From CAIWHR01 sp963823215 (GTDB lineage: Bacteria > Pseudomonadota > Gammaproteobacteria > Burkholderiales > Casimicrobiaceae): a stretch of 64,000 nucleotides of DNA. A program made the translations under genes and the position numbers. Each line of letters starts with the position of its first letter. Position 1 is the stretch's first letter. Below the pieces are notes generated by a model. It was not told the origin of the DNA. It was given only the letters and a program-made list of their open reading frames with translations, and did no database searches. The stretch lies in NCBI GenBank assembly GCA_963823215.1, contig CAWGKT010000012.1, forward strand, positions 496,001 through 560,000. The letters are read 5' to 3'. Of the stretch, positions 44,876 through 53,175 are shown one piece after another.

Positions 44876-44902
44876 CCCCGCGGGCGACCGCGGGGTTTTT
44901 CT
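44876..44902 (+). terminator. Rho-independent terminator of the thiolase gene
   Basis: Perfect 8-bp stem CCCCGCGG (44876-44883) / CCGCGGGG (44888-44895) with a GCGA loop, followed by TTTTTCTT. It starts 28 bases after the thiolase stop. This is the clearest intrinsic terminator in the window. Confidence 0.9.
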
Positions 44903-44921
44903 TGGACGTGGAGCGTCGAGG

Positions 44922-45398
44922 ATGCTAGCTTTCTTCCAGGGTCGCAATGAAACCCCGCGACTGGGCACGCTCCGGCAGCTTGCGTTGTTCTCGACGCTGT
45001 CGCGGCTCGAGCTGCGCGTGGTCGACGGTCTGTTGCACGAGCGCCGCTTCCTCAAGGGCGAAATCATCTTCGACGAGGGTGAGGAAGGTCAGGCCCTCCA
45101 CGTCGTGATCACGGGTCGCGTGGTCATCTGCAAACAGGGTGAACCGGAGACGGGACGCATCGCGGAGATCAATGCCGGCGTCGCGTTCGGCGAGCTTGCG
45201 CTGCTCGAGAACGCACCCCGCGCCCTGCAGGCGCGGGCGGAAGAGGATTGCGTGGTGGCTTCGCTGTCGCGCGGTGATCTGGAAAGCCTGCTGGTCACCC
45301 ATGCGGTGATCGCGTCGAAGATCCTTCTCCAGCTCGCGCGCCAGCTCGGCCGGCAGCTGCGTGACCGATCGCCGCTGACCGAACGCCGGCCGCTATGA
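44922..45398 (+). CDS. Cyclic nucleotide-binding domain protein
   Basis: 158-residue protein made almost entirely of one cNMP-binding (cupin-like) domain: LRQLALFSTLSRLELRVVDGLLHERRFLKGEIIFDEGEEGQALHVVITGRV, then the phosphate-binding cassette VAFGELALLENAPRALQARAEED. The usual Arg of the cassette is shifted (PRALQAR). No DNA-binding helix-turn-helix follows, so it is not a CRP-like regulator. It is followed by an AI-2E family membrane protein gene across repeat copy F, which suggests it senses a nucleotide for that protein. ATG 44922 with a weak GAGG upstream. Confidence 0.85.
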   Translation: MLAFFQGRNETPRLGTLRQLALFSTLSRLELRVVDGLLHERRFLKGEIIFDEGEEGQALHVVITGRVVICKQGEPETGRIAEINAGVAFGELALLENAPRALQARAEEDCVVASLSRGDLESLLVTHAVIASKILLQLARQLGRQLRDRSPLTERRPL

Positions 45399-45399
45399 G

Positions 45400-45483
45400 C
45401 GTCGCCGGGCCGCCCCAAGGCGCGAATCACGCCCCCTCGGGGGGCAGCGCAGCGGCGTCAGCCGCAAGCGTGGGGGCACTTCA
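45400..45483 (+). repeat. Intercistronic palindromic repeat (copy F, opposite orientation to its genes)
   Basis: GGGCCGCCCCAAGGCGCGAA, GC stem CCCCCTCGGGGGG, a GCGGC...GCCGC hairpin and the tail AAGCGTGGGGGCACTTCA running into the GTG start of the next gene. Relative to transcription it is inverted compared with copies A-E and G, so its GGGGG run lies about nine bases before the start codon, where a ribosome site is expected. Confidence 0.85.
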
Positions 45484-46631
45484 GTGAGCGCCGAGCACAA
45501 GGCCAGCCTCGGCACCAGCCCTTACCTGGCGTCCGGACCGGTGGTGTGGCTGGCGACGATCGCCTGCACGACGCTGCTGCTCACATTGCTGAAGCAGGCG
45601 CTGTGGCTGGTCGTGCCGTTCCTGTTCGCGATCATTCTCTACTACGCGCTGTTTCCCGCCGTTCGGCGGCTGACCCTCGCGGGTGTCGACCGCGAAACCG
45701 CGGCGGGGATCGTCTCGGGAGGGTCCCTGTTCGCGGCGGCGGTCGCGATGGTGCCGACGCTGCCGTGGCTCGCCGCGCAAGCCGTCGCCGGCGAGGAGGC
45801 GGTGTACCGCTACCTCGCGGGTGGGCGGGTGCTGATCGACCGCACGCTGCTGGTGCTCGAGTCGCAGTTCGGCTTCCTGAAGCAGATGGACTTCCACGCC
45901 GAGATGAGCCGGAAGGTGTCGGAGTTCGGCACCACCTACGTCAAGGAGCACCTCACCGACGTGCTGCTTGCGACGGCGGCCTGGCTGCCCGCGCTGCTGC
46001 TGGCGCCGTTTCTCGCGTTCTTCTTCTACGCGACGGCCGGCGCTTCCTCAAGTTCCTCGGCGAATCGGTGCCCAACGCGTACTTCGAGCGGACGCTGTAC
46101 ATGATCGACCGCGTCGACAGCACCGCGCGCGCGTATTTCCAGGGGCTGCTGAAGCTGACGGCCATCGACACGGTCTGTCTCGCCCTCGGGCTCCTGGCGA
46201 TCGGCGTGCCCGGCGCGTTCGCGCTCGGCCTGATGGCAGCGGTGCTGGCCTGGGTGCCCTTCATCGGCTCGGTGATCGGCTGTGTGATCGTGGTGCTGGT
46301 CGCCGCCACCGATTTTCCGACGAGCCCATGGATCGTGTACGCGGCCGTCGGCCTGTTCCTGTTCGTCCGCCTGCTCGACGATTTCGTGTTCATGCCGCTG
46401 ACAATCGGCCGCAGCCTGCACATGCATCCGCTGCCCACGGTGCTGCTGATATTCGTCGGCGGCGCAGTCGCGGGAATTCCCGGACTGATCCTGGTATTGC
46501 CGCTGGCCGGCGTCGTGATGGTGATCGCCGGGACGATCGGCGGGATCGTCAACGACCCGCGGCTGCGGGCCCGGCACGCCTTCGCCAGGAAGCTGCGGGC
46601 GCAGCGCATCACCGCCGATCTGCAGGTCTGA
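45484..46631 (+). pseudogene. AI-2E family transporter (PerM/YdiK-like), one apparent frameshift
   Basis: Polytopic membrane protein of the AI-2 exporter-like family. The first frame (from GTG 45484) gives helices WLATIACTTLLLTLL and LWLVVPFLFAIILYYALFPAVRRL and the pre-domain up to LLLAPFLAFFFY. Near 46027-46031 a base seems to be missing: the next frame continues with DGRRFLKFLGESVPNAYFERTLYMID, GVPGAFALGLMAAVLAWVPFIGSVIG and the C-terminal helices VLLIFVGGAVAGIPGLILVLPLAG. Restoring one base (Y-R-D-G) yields a normal ~382-residue member. Either a sequencing deletion or a recent mutation; I favour the former because the downstream half shows no other damage. Confidence 0.8.
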
Positions 46632-46683
46632 GCCGCAGCGGGTCGAGCGCCAGTCCCGGCTTGCATCGCACAGGAGATCCCGA

Positions 46684-47706
46684 ATGACTGCTTCGCCACT
46701 GCACATCGGCATCGCGGGCGTGGGCCGCATGGGCCGTCACCACGCGGCCAACCTCGCGCATCGCGTCCTCGGCGCCGAGCTCGTTGCCGCTTGCAGTCCC
46801 ATCGCCGAAGAGCTCGCGTGGGCGCGCGACACGCTCGGCGTCGCGCACGGTTATGCGGACTACGCGCGGATGCTCGCCCACCCGGGCCTGGACGCGGTGT
46901 TCCTTGCGACGCCGACGACGCTGCACGCCGACCAGATCATCGACGCGCTCGAGGCGGGCAAGCACGTGTTCTCGGAGAAGCCGCTCGCGCTCAATCTGCC
47001 CGATTGCCTGCGCGTGGAGGCGGTCGCCGCGAAGCACCCGCAGCTGAAGGCGATGATCGGCTACGTGCGCCGGTTCGATCCCAGCTACCGCGACGCGTTC
47101 GGGAAGATCCGGTCCGGCGCGATCGGCCGCCCGTTCCTTGCGCGCTCGCAGACCGCCGACCAGAACGACGCTTCCGGCTTCTTCGTGCGCTACGCGGGAG
47201 CCTCCGGCGGCATCCTGCTCGACATGAGCGTCCACGACATCGACACCGTGCGCTGGCTGCTCGGGGCGAGCGCGGCGAAGCGCGTGTTCGCCACCGGGAC
47301 CATCGCGGTGCATGAGGGCCTGCGCGAGGTCGGCGACGTCGACAACGCGGTCGCGACGATCGAATTCGCCGACGGGCAGATCGCGTCCATCTACGCGTCG
47401 CGGACGTTGGCGCACGGCCACGAGACGCTGACCGAGATCATCGGCACCACCGGGCGCCTGACCATCGGACAGAATCCCCGGATCAACCGCGTCGAGATCT
47501 CCGACGCGCACGGCGTGCGCAACGAATGCACGCCGACGTTCTACGAGCGCTTCGCCGAGGCGTTCCTGCAGGAGGCGCAGACTTTCGTCGACGTGGTGCG
47601 CGAAGACCAGCCGCCGCCACTCACGCTTGCCGACGCCACGGAAGCGACGCGCATAGGCATCGCCGTAACCGAGTCGCTGCGCACCGGGAAACTGGTCGAG
47701 CTCTAG
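46684..47706 (+). CDS. Gfo/Idh/MocA family oxidoreductase (inositol 2-dehydrogenase-like)
   Basis: 340-residue NAD(P)-dependent dehydrogenase. N-terminal Rossmann domain: LHIGIAGVGRMGRHHAANLAH, then VFLATPTTLHADQI and the catalytic EKP in GKHVFSEKPLALNLPD. The C-terminal alpha/beta domain has MIGYVRRFDPSYRDAFGKI, GGILLDMSVHDIDTVRWLLG (the D-x-x-x-H active-site signature) and YASRTLAHGHETLTEIIGTTGRL. These features match myo-inositol 2-dehydrogenases best; other family members act on sugars. ATG 46684 has GGAGATCCC upstream. It converges on the multihaem cytochrome gene with a 16-base gap. The IMPase-like gene 13 kb away is not linked. Confidence 0.9.
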   Translation: MTASPLHIGIAGVGRMGRHHAANLAHRVLGAELVAACSPIAEELAWARDTLGVAHGYADYARMLAHPGLDAVFLATPTTLHADQIIDALEAGKHVFSEKPLALNLPDCLRVEAVAAKHPQLKAMIGYVRRFDPSYRDAFGKIRSGAIGRPFLARSQTADQNDASGFFVRYAGASGGILLDMSVHDIDTVRWLLGASAAKRVFATGTIAVHEGLREVGDVDNAVATIEFADGQIASIYASRTLAHGHETLTEIIGTTGRLTIGQNPRINRVEISDAHGVRNECTPTFYERFAEAFLQEAQTFVDVVREDQPPPLTLADATEATRIGIAVTESLRTGKLVEL

Positions 47707-47722
47707 TCTCCGGCAAGGAGTC

Positions 47723-50077
47723 CTACCGCGGCAGCCCGCCCTCGATCTGCTGCGCCATCCGCGCGTACTCGGCATTCTCGGGATCGAGCTCGCGCAACCG
47801 GGTCGCGTAGCGCAGCGCGGTTGCGCGATCGCCGGCCTTCACGGTGAGGAACGCGAGCGCCGACAGCACGTCGCGGTCGTACGGATGGCGCGCGTGCGCG
47901 GCGTCCAGCACTTTCAACGCCGCGGAGGTGCCGCCCGCGTCGTCTAGACCCATCGCGTAGACGTAGGCGAAGCGGCCGCTCTCCGGCGCCAGTTCGGCGG
48001 CGGCGCGCAACTCGGCCAGACTGCTGGCCTTCTGCTGCTGGCGGACGAGCGCCAAGCCCAGCGCGTGATGCAGTGTCGCCGCGCGCGGATTGCGGGCAAG
48101 TCCCTCGCGTAACACCGCGACCGCCTCGCCATCCGCGCCGCGGCTGCGGTACAGGTCGGCGAGATTGGCGTAGGCGGGCACGAACGTGGGGTCGAGCGCC
48201 AGCGCCTGGCGATATTCGGCAATGGCGCCGCCGGGATCCCCGCGCTGCGCATACAGGTTGCCGAGGCTCAATCGCCCTTCGGGACGGTCGGCGTTGTAGG
48301 TCTGCGCCGCCACGTACTCGGCGAGCGCCTTGGCGAACGACGCGCGTTCGTTGTCGGAGAACAGCGCTTCCGGCTCGCCGGCGAGCCCGCGCGCCGCCTC
48401 GATGCGGACCACGCGCACCGGATCGGCAAGCATCCGGGGAAGATACCGCTGCCGAACCCGGGGCTCGGCATGGGCGAGCGCCTCGACCGCGGCCAGCCGC
48501 ACGAGGGAATCCGGATCGTTCAGCTCCCGCGCCACGATGTCGGTGATAGTCGGCGTCAGCAGGCCGCCGAGCCGCTGGATCGCGCTGGCGCGCACCAGCG
48601 CCGGCTGTGTCCTGTCTTCGATCAGCGCTAGCAGCGCGCCGCGCGCGCCGGGTGCGGCGAGCGAGCCCGCGCGCAGCGCCGCGGCGAAATTCTGGAAGCT
48701 GGCAGGAGGCCTGCCCGTCCACTGGCGAATCGCATCGGCTGCCCATTGCGGGGTCTTCCTCGCGTGACAGTTGTTGCAGGCATTCGGCGCGCCCACCTGC
48801 GCGGCGACCTCGGGCCGCGGAACGCGCATCGAGTGGTCGTGCCGCGAGTCGACTCCCATGTAGGTCGTCGTCGGCATGTGACACGCCGCGCACGTCGCGC
48901 CCGGCGTGCCTTCGGCGTGATGCGTGTGCCGCGCCGTGTCGAACTTCGCCGAAAGATGGCATTGGGCGCATACGCCGTTGCCGGGTGCCCGCAGCTGCAG
49001 CGAATGCGGCTCGTGGCAATCCGAGCACGTGACGCCCTGCGCGTGCATCCTGCTCTGCGCGAACGAGCCCCAGTTATAGACCTCATCGCGCATCTGCCCG
49101 TCGTTCCAGTACAGGCCGTCGTCGAGCAGCGCCAGCCGGTGCGTGTCCTGCGGCGGCTTGCCGTGCACGTAGTCATCCGAGAGGCGGCTGGCACGGCCAT
49201 GGCAGCGCGCGCACATCCCGAGCTCGCGGGCCGTCGTCCGCGGCGCGCTGCGCTTCGCGTTTCCGGTTTCGGCCACCGGCGTCCAGGCAATGCCCTTGCG
49301 CTCGTCGAGCGCGAACGCGAGGCCCTTGCTTGCCGCGAGCGCTTGCCAGTCCCCTTCCTTGTTCGCCCAGGCGACGTGGGTGGAGCCGGGGCCGTGGCAC
49401 GCCTCGCACGCGACGTTGATCTCGTCCCACTTCGAATCGTAGGTGGCGGACTTCGCGTCGAAGTTCTTGCGCAGGTTGGTCGAGTGGCACTCGGCGCACT
49501 GGAAATTCCAGTTCTGCTGCACGCCGGTCCAGTGCAGCGGATCGCCGGCCTTGATGTTCTGGCCCGGATAGAGGTGGAACCACCGTTGGCCACCCTGCGT
49601 CTTCGGGCGCGAATCCCACGCAATGCCCAAGGCCTGCAGGCGCCCGCCAGGGAGCTCGATCAGGTACTGCTGCAACGGGCGCACGCCGAACGTGTATTTG
49701 ATCTCGTAATCGGCGAGCCTGCCGTCCGGCCCGTCCGTGTTGACGAAGAATTTGCCGTCGCGGCGCGAGAAGGTCGACGTCGTTCCCGCGTAAGCGAATT
49801 TCGCATTGGCGAAGTTGCCCAGCACCGACTTCCCGTCGGCGAGCTGCATCGCAAGGTCATGGTCGGAGCCCTTCCACGCCGCGTGCTCCTTGGCATGGCA
49901 GGAGGCGCATTGCGCGGACCCGGCGTGTTTCGCCGCGACCGCGGCCGCGGGGATGGCAACCGGCGACGTCGGGACCGCCATGGGGGCCGTGTCGCGCAGC
50001 GTCCAGAACGCGACGCCGGCGACGGCGGCCACCCCCGCGAACGCGACGGCGGCCCAGGAGCGACTTCTCGATGGCAT
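47723..50077 (-). CDS. Octahaem c-type cytochrome with HEAT-like and TPR C-terminal repeats
   Basis: 784-residue exported protein. After an N-terminal membrane/signal segment (SWAAVAFAGVAAVAGVAFW) come eight CxxCH haem sites in residues ~55-445: CASCH, CAECH, CEACH, CARCH, CSDCH, CAQCH, CAACH and CNNCH. The arrangement resembles the tetratricopeptide multihaem cytochromes related to nitrite/hydroxylamine-type cytochromes. The C-terminal ~330 residues hold HEAT-like repeats (ASAIQRLGGLLTPTI, RLAAVEALAHAEPRVRQRYLP) and then four or more TPRs (LSLGNLYAQRGDPGGAIAEYRQALALDP, AYANLADLYRSRG). ATG 50077 with GGGGAGGG upstream. Probably periplasmic electron transfer with protein-protein docking by the repeats; partner unknown. 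Confidence 0.88.
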   Translation of the reverse strand: MPSRSRSWAAVAFAGVAAVAGVAFWTLRDTAPMAVPTSPVAIPAAAVAAKHAGSAQCASCHAKEHAAWKGSDHDLAMQLADGKSVLGNFANAKFAYAGTTSTFSRRDGKFFVNTDGPDGRLADYEIKYTFGVRPLQQYLIELPGGRLQALGIAWDSRPKTQGGQRWFHLYPGQNIKAGDPLHWTGVQQNWNFQCAECHSTNLRKNFDAKSATYDSKWDEINVACEACHGPGSTHVAWANKEGDWQALAASKGLAFALDERKGIAWTPVAETGNAKRSAPRTTARELGMCARCHGRASRLSDDYVHGKPPQDTHRLALLDDGLYWNDGQMRDEVYNWGSFAQSRMHAQGVTCSDCHEPHSLQLRAPGNGVCAQCHLSAKFDTARHTHHAEGTPGATCAACHMPTTTYMGVDSRHDHSMRVPRPEVAAQVGAPNACNNCHARKTPQWAADAIRQWTGRPPASFQNFAAALRAGSLAAPGARGALLALIEDRTQPALVRASAIQRLGGLLTPTITDIVARELNDPDSLVRLAAVEALAHAEPRVRQRYLPRMLADPVRVVRIEAARGLAGEPEALFSDNERASFAKALAEYVAAQTYNADRPEGRLSLGNLYAQRGDPGGAIAEYRQALALDPTFVPAYANLADLYRSRGADGEAVAVLREGLARNPRAATLHHALGLALVRQQQKASSLAELRAAAELAPESGRFAYVYAMGLDDAGGTSAALKVLDAAHARHPYDRDVLSALAFLTVKAGDRATALRYATRLRELDPENAEYARMAQQIEGGLPR

Positions 50078-50188
50078 CTCCAACCCTCCCCAACAGCGCA
50101 AGAAGACGCGCCGTGAAGGCGCCTTGGCGAATCTTACTGCCCGCGACTCGCGGCCGTGGCTTCCGCCTCGCCCGGGACCGCCACGGCA

Positions 50189-50929
50189 TTACAGCGGCAG
50201 TTGCCGAGCGCGGATGCGAAAGCGCACGGAGACCCCGTCCTGCACCTGAAGGGCGCCGCCGAGGATGGAGAAAGGCGTGATGCCGAAGCTCGTCTGCTCG
50301 AGGGCGACGCGGCCGTCCACGCCAACTTCACCAGTGGAGAGAACGATCTGCGGGGACAGGTCCATCGCGCGCGTGCTGCCGTTGAGCGTGAGCGTGGCAT
50401 TCATCCGGAAACCCGAAGCTTCGATCGACACGTCCCGCACGGCGACGAGGGCCCAGGGATGCGCGCCGGCGCCGAGCTTGTCGAGCATGTTCGCGCGCGT
50501 GGCGGCAATGGCCTCGGCCGAGGGTTGCGTGTCGAACTGCGCTTCGGCGCGCAGATCGCGCTCGTCGACCACCAGCCGATCGAGACGAAGGTAGAGATCC
50601 GCCCGTCCGGCGGCCGGCGCCAGGTAGCCGCGGACATCGTGGCTCGCCACCACGTGATCGTGACCCAGATGCGCGAGGGTCCCTCCGCGCCTGACTTCGA
50701 TGACGACGAGCGAGGACGCGGGATCGACCTCGAACACCGGCTGCCCACGTGCCGCCGCCTGCCGGTAGAACGCGTCGGGAAAATCTGCCGGCTGCTCGGG
50801 CGCAACGTCCGCAAGCCGCGGCACCGGGGAAGCGCACCCGGCCAGCAGTCCGGCAACGACGAAGGCGCGCACGAAACCCGCGCCCACACCACGCTCCCCG
50901 CCTGCTGCATCGCACCTGACCCGAGCCAC
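50189..50929 (-). CDS. YceI-family lipocalin-like lipoprotein
   Basis: 246-residue protein with a signal and lipobox (FVVAGLLAGCASP), so a lipoprotein. The mature part is a YceI-type beta barrel that binds isoprenoid-like ligands in characterised relatives: FEVDPASSLVVIEVRRGGTLAHLGHDHVVASHDVRGYLAP at the start, MLDKLGAGAHPWALVAVRDVSIEASGF in the middle and SFGITPFSILGGALQVQDGVSVRFRIRA at the end. It is 111 bases upstream of the octahaem cytochrome on the same strand; YceI proteins are often seen beside cytochrome b561 or haem proteins. The start may be a later Val/Met nearer the signal. Confidence 0.87.
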   Translation of the reverse strand: MARVRCDAAGGERGVGAGFVRAFVVAGLLAGCASPVPRLADVAPEQPADFPDAFYRQAAARGQPVFEVDPASSLVVIEVRRGGTLAHLGHDHVVASHDVRGYLAPAAGRADLYLRLDRLVVDERDLRAEAQFDTQPSAEAIAATRANMLDKLGAGAHPWALVAVRDVSIEASGFRMNATLTLNGSTRAMDLSPQIVLSTGEVGVDGRVALEQTSFGITPFSILGGALQVQDGVSVRFRIRARQLPL

Positions 50930-51064
50930 GCGGCCATCTTAGCAGGCTGCAATGGGGCCGTTCGTGCGCCCGTCGGCCACGATCGGAGGATAATCGAAGG
51001 CTGGATCTGTCACCGTCATCGTCCCGCAGGCTCCCTGCTCTCCACTCCACCAAAGGAATAGCGA

Positions 51065-51574
51065 ATGTCCATCACCATGTATCAGGCCTCGGTTCCCCAG
51101 TTCATCCGCATGCTCGGCAACCTGAAGGGCATCCTGCAGAAGGCGGCCGTGCACGCCGCGACCCGGAAGATCGACGAGATGGCACTCCTCAATGCGCGAC
51201 TGTTTCCCGACATGTTCCCGCTGACGCGGCAGGTGCAGATCGCGACCGACTTCGCCCGCGGGACCGGTGCGAGGCTTTCCGGCGTCGAGCCTCCGGCCGT
51301 CGACGACAAGGAGCAGAGCTTCGCCGAACTGGTGGCCCGCGTCGACGTGGCGATCGCCTACCTCAAGACGCTACCCGCCGTGAAGATCGACGGCTCGGAA
51401 GCCCGCGAGATAACGCGCAAGGTCCGGGGCGTGGAAAGGACCTTCGCCGGGATCGATTACCTGCTCCAGTATTCGCTGCCGAACTTCTACTTCCACCTCG
51501 CGACGGCGTACGCAATCCTGCGCCACAACGGCATCGAAGTCGGCAAGGGTGATTTTGTGGGCAGCTTCGCCTAG
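51065..51574 (+). CDS. DUF1993 family protein
   Basis: 169-residue protein recognisable as DUF1993 by SITMYQASVPQFIRMLGNLKGILQKA at the N-terminus, NARLFPDMFPLTRQVQIATDFARG in the middle and the C-terminal NFYFHLATAYAILRHNGIEVGKGDFVG. The fold is a four-helix DinB-like bundle in relatives; possible metal ligands include His in FYFHLATAYAILRHNG. Cytoplasmic, function unknown. AAAGGAATAGCGA before the ATG is a good ribosome site. It is 24 bases upstream of trpB2 on the same strand and probably cotranscribed. Confidence 0.85.
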   Translation: MSITMYQASVPQFIRMLGNLKGILQKAAVHAATRKIDEMALLNARLFPDMFPLTRQVQIATDFARGTGARLSGVEPPAVDDKEQSFAELVARVDVAIAYLKTLPAVKIDGSEAREITRKVRGVERTFAGIDYLLQYSLPNFYFHLATAYAILRHNGIEVGKGDFVGSFA

Positions 51575-51598
51575 CAGGCACACTCAGGGAGCTGCGCC

Positions 51599-52969
51599 AT
51601 GAACGACACCGTCAAGTACGTCCTCGACGAGTCGAGGATGCCGAAGGTCTGGTACAACCTCCAGGCCGACCTGCCCAAGGCGCTGCCCCCGGTGCTGCAC
51701 CCCGGCACCCTGAAACCCATCGGGCCGGATGACCTGGCGCCGCTCTTCCCGATGGAGTTGATCCGGCAGGAGGTGTCGACCGAGCGCGAGATCGAGATCC
51801 CCGGGCCGGTGCGCGACGTCTACCGGCAGTGGCGTCCGACGCCGCTCTACCGCGCGCGGCGCCTCGAGCGCGTGCTGCAGACGCCGGCGCGCATCTACTA
51901 CAAGTACGAGGGGGTCTCGCCCGCCGGCAGTCACAAGCCGAACACCGCGGTCGCGCAGGCGTTCTACAACCGCGAGGCGGGGGTGAAGCGGCTGTCGACG
52001 GAGACGGGCGCCGGACAGTGGGGCAGCTCGCTCGCCTTCGCCGGCGCGCTGTTCGGCCTCGAAGTGCAGGTGTTCATGGTCCGAGTGTCGTACGATCAGA
52101 AGCCGTACCGGCGCGCGCTGATGGAAACCTACGGCGCCCGCTGCATCGCGTCGCCGTCGACCGAGACGCAATCGGGCCGCGCGATTCTCGCCCAGCGCGC
52201 CGACCACCCCGGCAGCCTCGGCATCGCCATCTCCGAAGCGGTCGAGGTCGCGGCACTGCGCGACGACACGAAGTACGCGCTCGGCAGCGTGCTCAATCAC
52301 GTGCTGCTCCATCAGACCGTGATCGGGCAGGAGGCGATGGCGCAGATGGAAATGGCCGACGATTACCCGGATGCGATCGTCGGCTGCACGGGCGGCGGAT
52401 CGAATTTCGCCGGAATCGTGTTCCCGTTCCTCGGCGCGCAGCTGCGCGGAGGACGCAAGGTGAACATCATCGCCGTCGAGCCCGCGGCGTGCCCGAGCCT
52501 GACGCGCGGCACCTACGCGTACGACTTTGGCGACACGGCGCACCTGACCCCGCTCACCAAGATGCACACGCTGGGCTCGACGTTCACCCCGCCCGGATTC
52601 CACGCCGGCGGGCTGCGCTACCACGGCATGGCGCCGCTCGTTTCGCACCTGAAGGAGTTGGGGCTCATCGACGCGGTCGCGTACCAGCAGACGAGCGTTT
52701 TCGATGCCGGCGTGCAGTTCGCGCGCGCGGAGGGCATCCTCCCCGCGCCGGAGGCGAATCACGCGGTGAAGGGCGCGATCGACGAGGCGATCCGCTGTCG
52801 CGAGGAGGGCGTTTCGCGCGCGATCCTGTTCAACCTCTGCGGCCACGGCCACTTCGACATGCAGGCCTACATCGATTACTTCGGCGGCAAGCTCAAGGAT
52901 CTCGATTACGACGAGGCCGAGCTCGCGATGGCGCTGGCGGGACTGCCGTCGGTGAAAGCGGCGGCGTAG
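51599..52969 (+). CDS. Tryptophan synthase beta-like protein, TrpB2 type
   Basis: 456-residue fold-type II PLP enzyme. The longer N-terminus (VWYNLQADLPKALPPVLHPGTLKPI) and total length distinguish TrpB2 from the TrpA-bound TrpB1. PLP Lys is in YEGVSPAGSHKPNTAVAQAF (K113), the substrate loop TETGAGQWGSSLAFAGALFG follows, and the phosphate loop is GCTGGGSNFAGI. All active-site elements are present. TrpB2 proteins convert indole and serine to tryptophan without TrpA, or act on related substrates such as phosphoserine. No trpA is in the window. Confidence 0.9.
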   Translation: MNDTVKYVLDESRMPKVWYNLQADLPKALPPVLHPGTLKPIGPDDLAPLFPMELIRQEVSTEREIEIPGPVRDVYRQWRPTPLYRARRLERVLQTPARIYYKYEGVSPAGSHKPNTAVAQAFYNREAGVKRLSTETGAGQWGSSLAFAGALFGLEVQVFMVRVSYDQKPYRRALMETYGARCIASPSTETQSGRAILAQRADHPGSLGIAISEAVEVAALRDDTKYALGSVLNHVLLHQTVIGQEAMAQMEMADDYPDAIVGCTGGGSNFAGIVFPFLGAQLRGGRKVNIIAVEPAACPSLTRGTYAYDFGDTAHLTPLTKMHTLGSTFTPPGFHAGGLRYHGMAPLVSHLKELGLIDAVAYQQTSVFDAGVQFARAEGILPAPEANHAVKGAIDEAIRCREEGVSRAILFNLCGHGHFDMQAYIDYFGGKLKDLDYDEAELAMALAGLPSVKAAA

Positions 52970-53020
52970 ACCTGGCGGAGGCGCGTTCAACGTGACCGCG
53001 CAGCGCGATGTCGCGGGGAC

Positions 53021-53088
53021 GCAGGTACGCGGCGCGTGCCGGCGGGCTTCATGACTCAGGCGCCCGCCGGCACGCGCCGCATACCTGC
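53021..53088. repeat. Large near-perfect inverted repeat between trpB2 and pcm
   Basis: Two 27-base arms (53021-53047 and 53062-53088) with a single mismatch around a 14-base loop. The arms begin GCAGGTACGCGGCGCG and end in the GC-rich GCCGGCGGGC. There is no T tract on either side. Such a long hairpin is unusual among the short stems of this window; it could be a transcription barrier, an mRNA-stabilising element or a solitary palindromic mobile element. Confidence 0.85.
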
Positions 53089-53175
53089 TACATCTGCCCG
53101 CCGTTGGCGCCCCCCGAATCCCGGCGGCTTGCACCACGTCGATGTAACATTGCTCGGATTGCCGGCAGGCTTTCG

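Noticed and set aside
53021..53088. Large inverted repeat considered as a Rho-independent terminator
   Set aside because: Stem is far longer than usual and there is no T tract on either strand.
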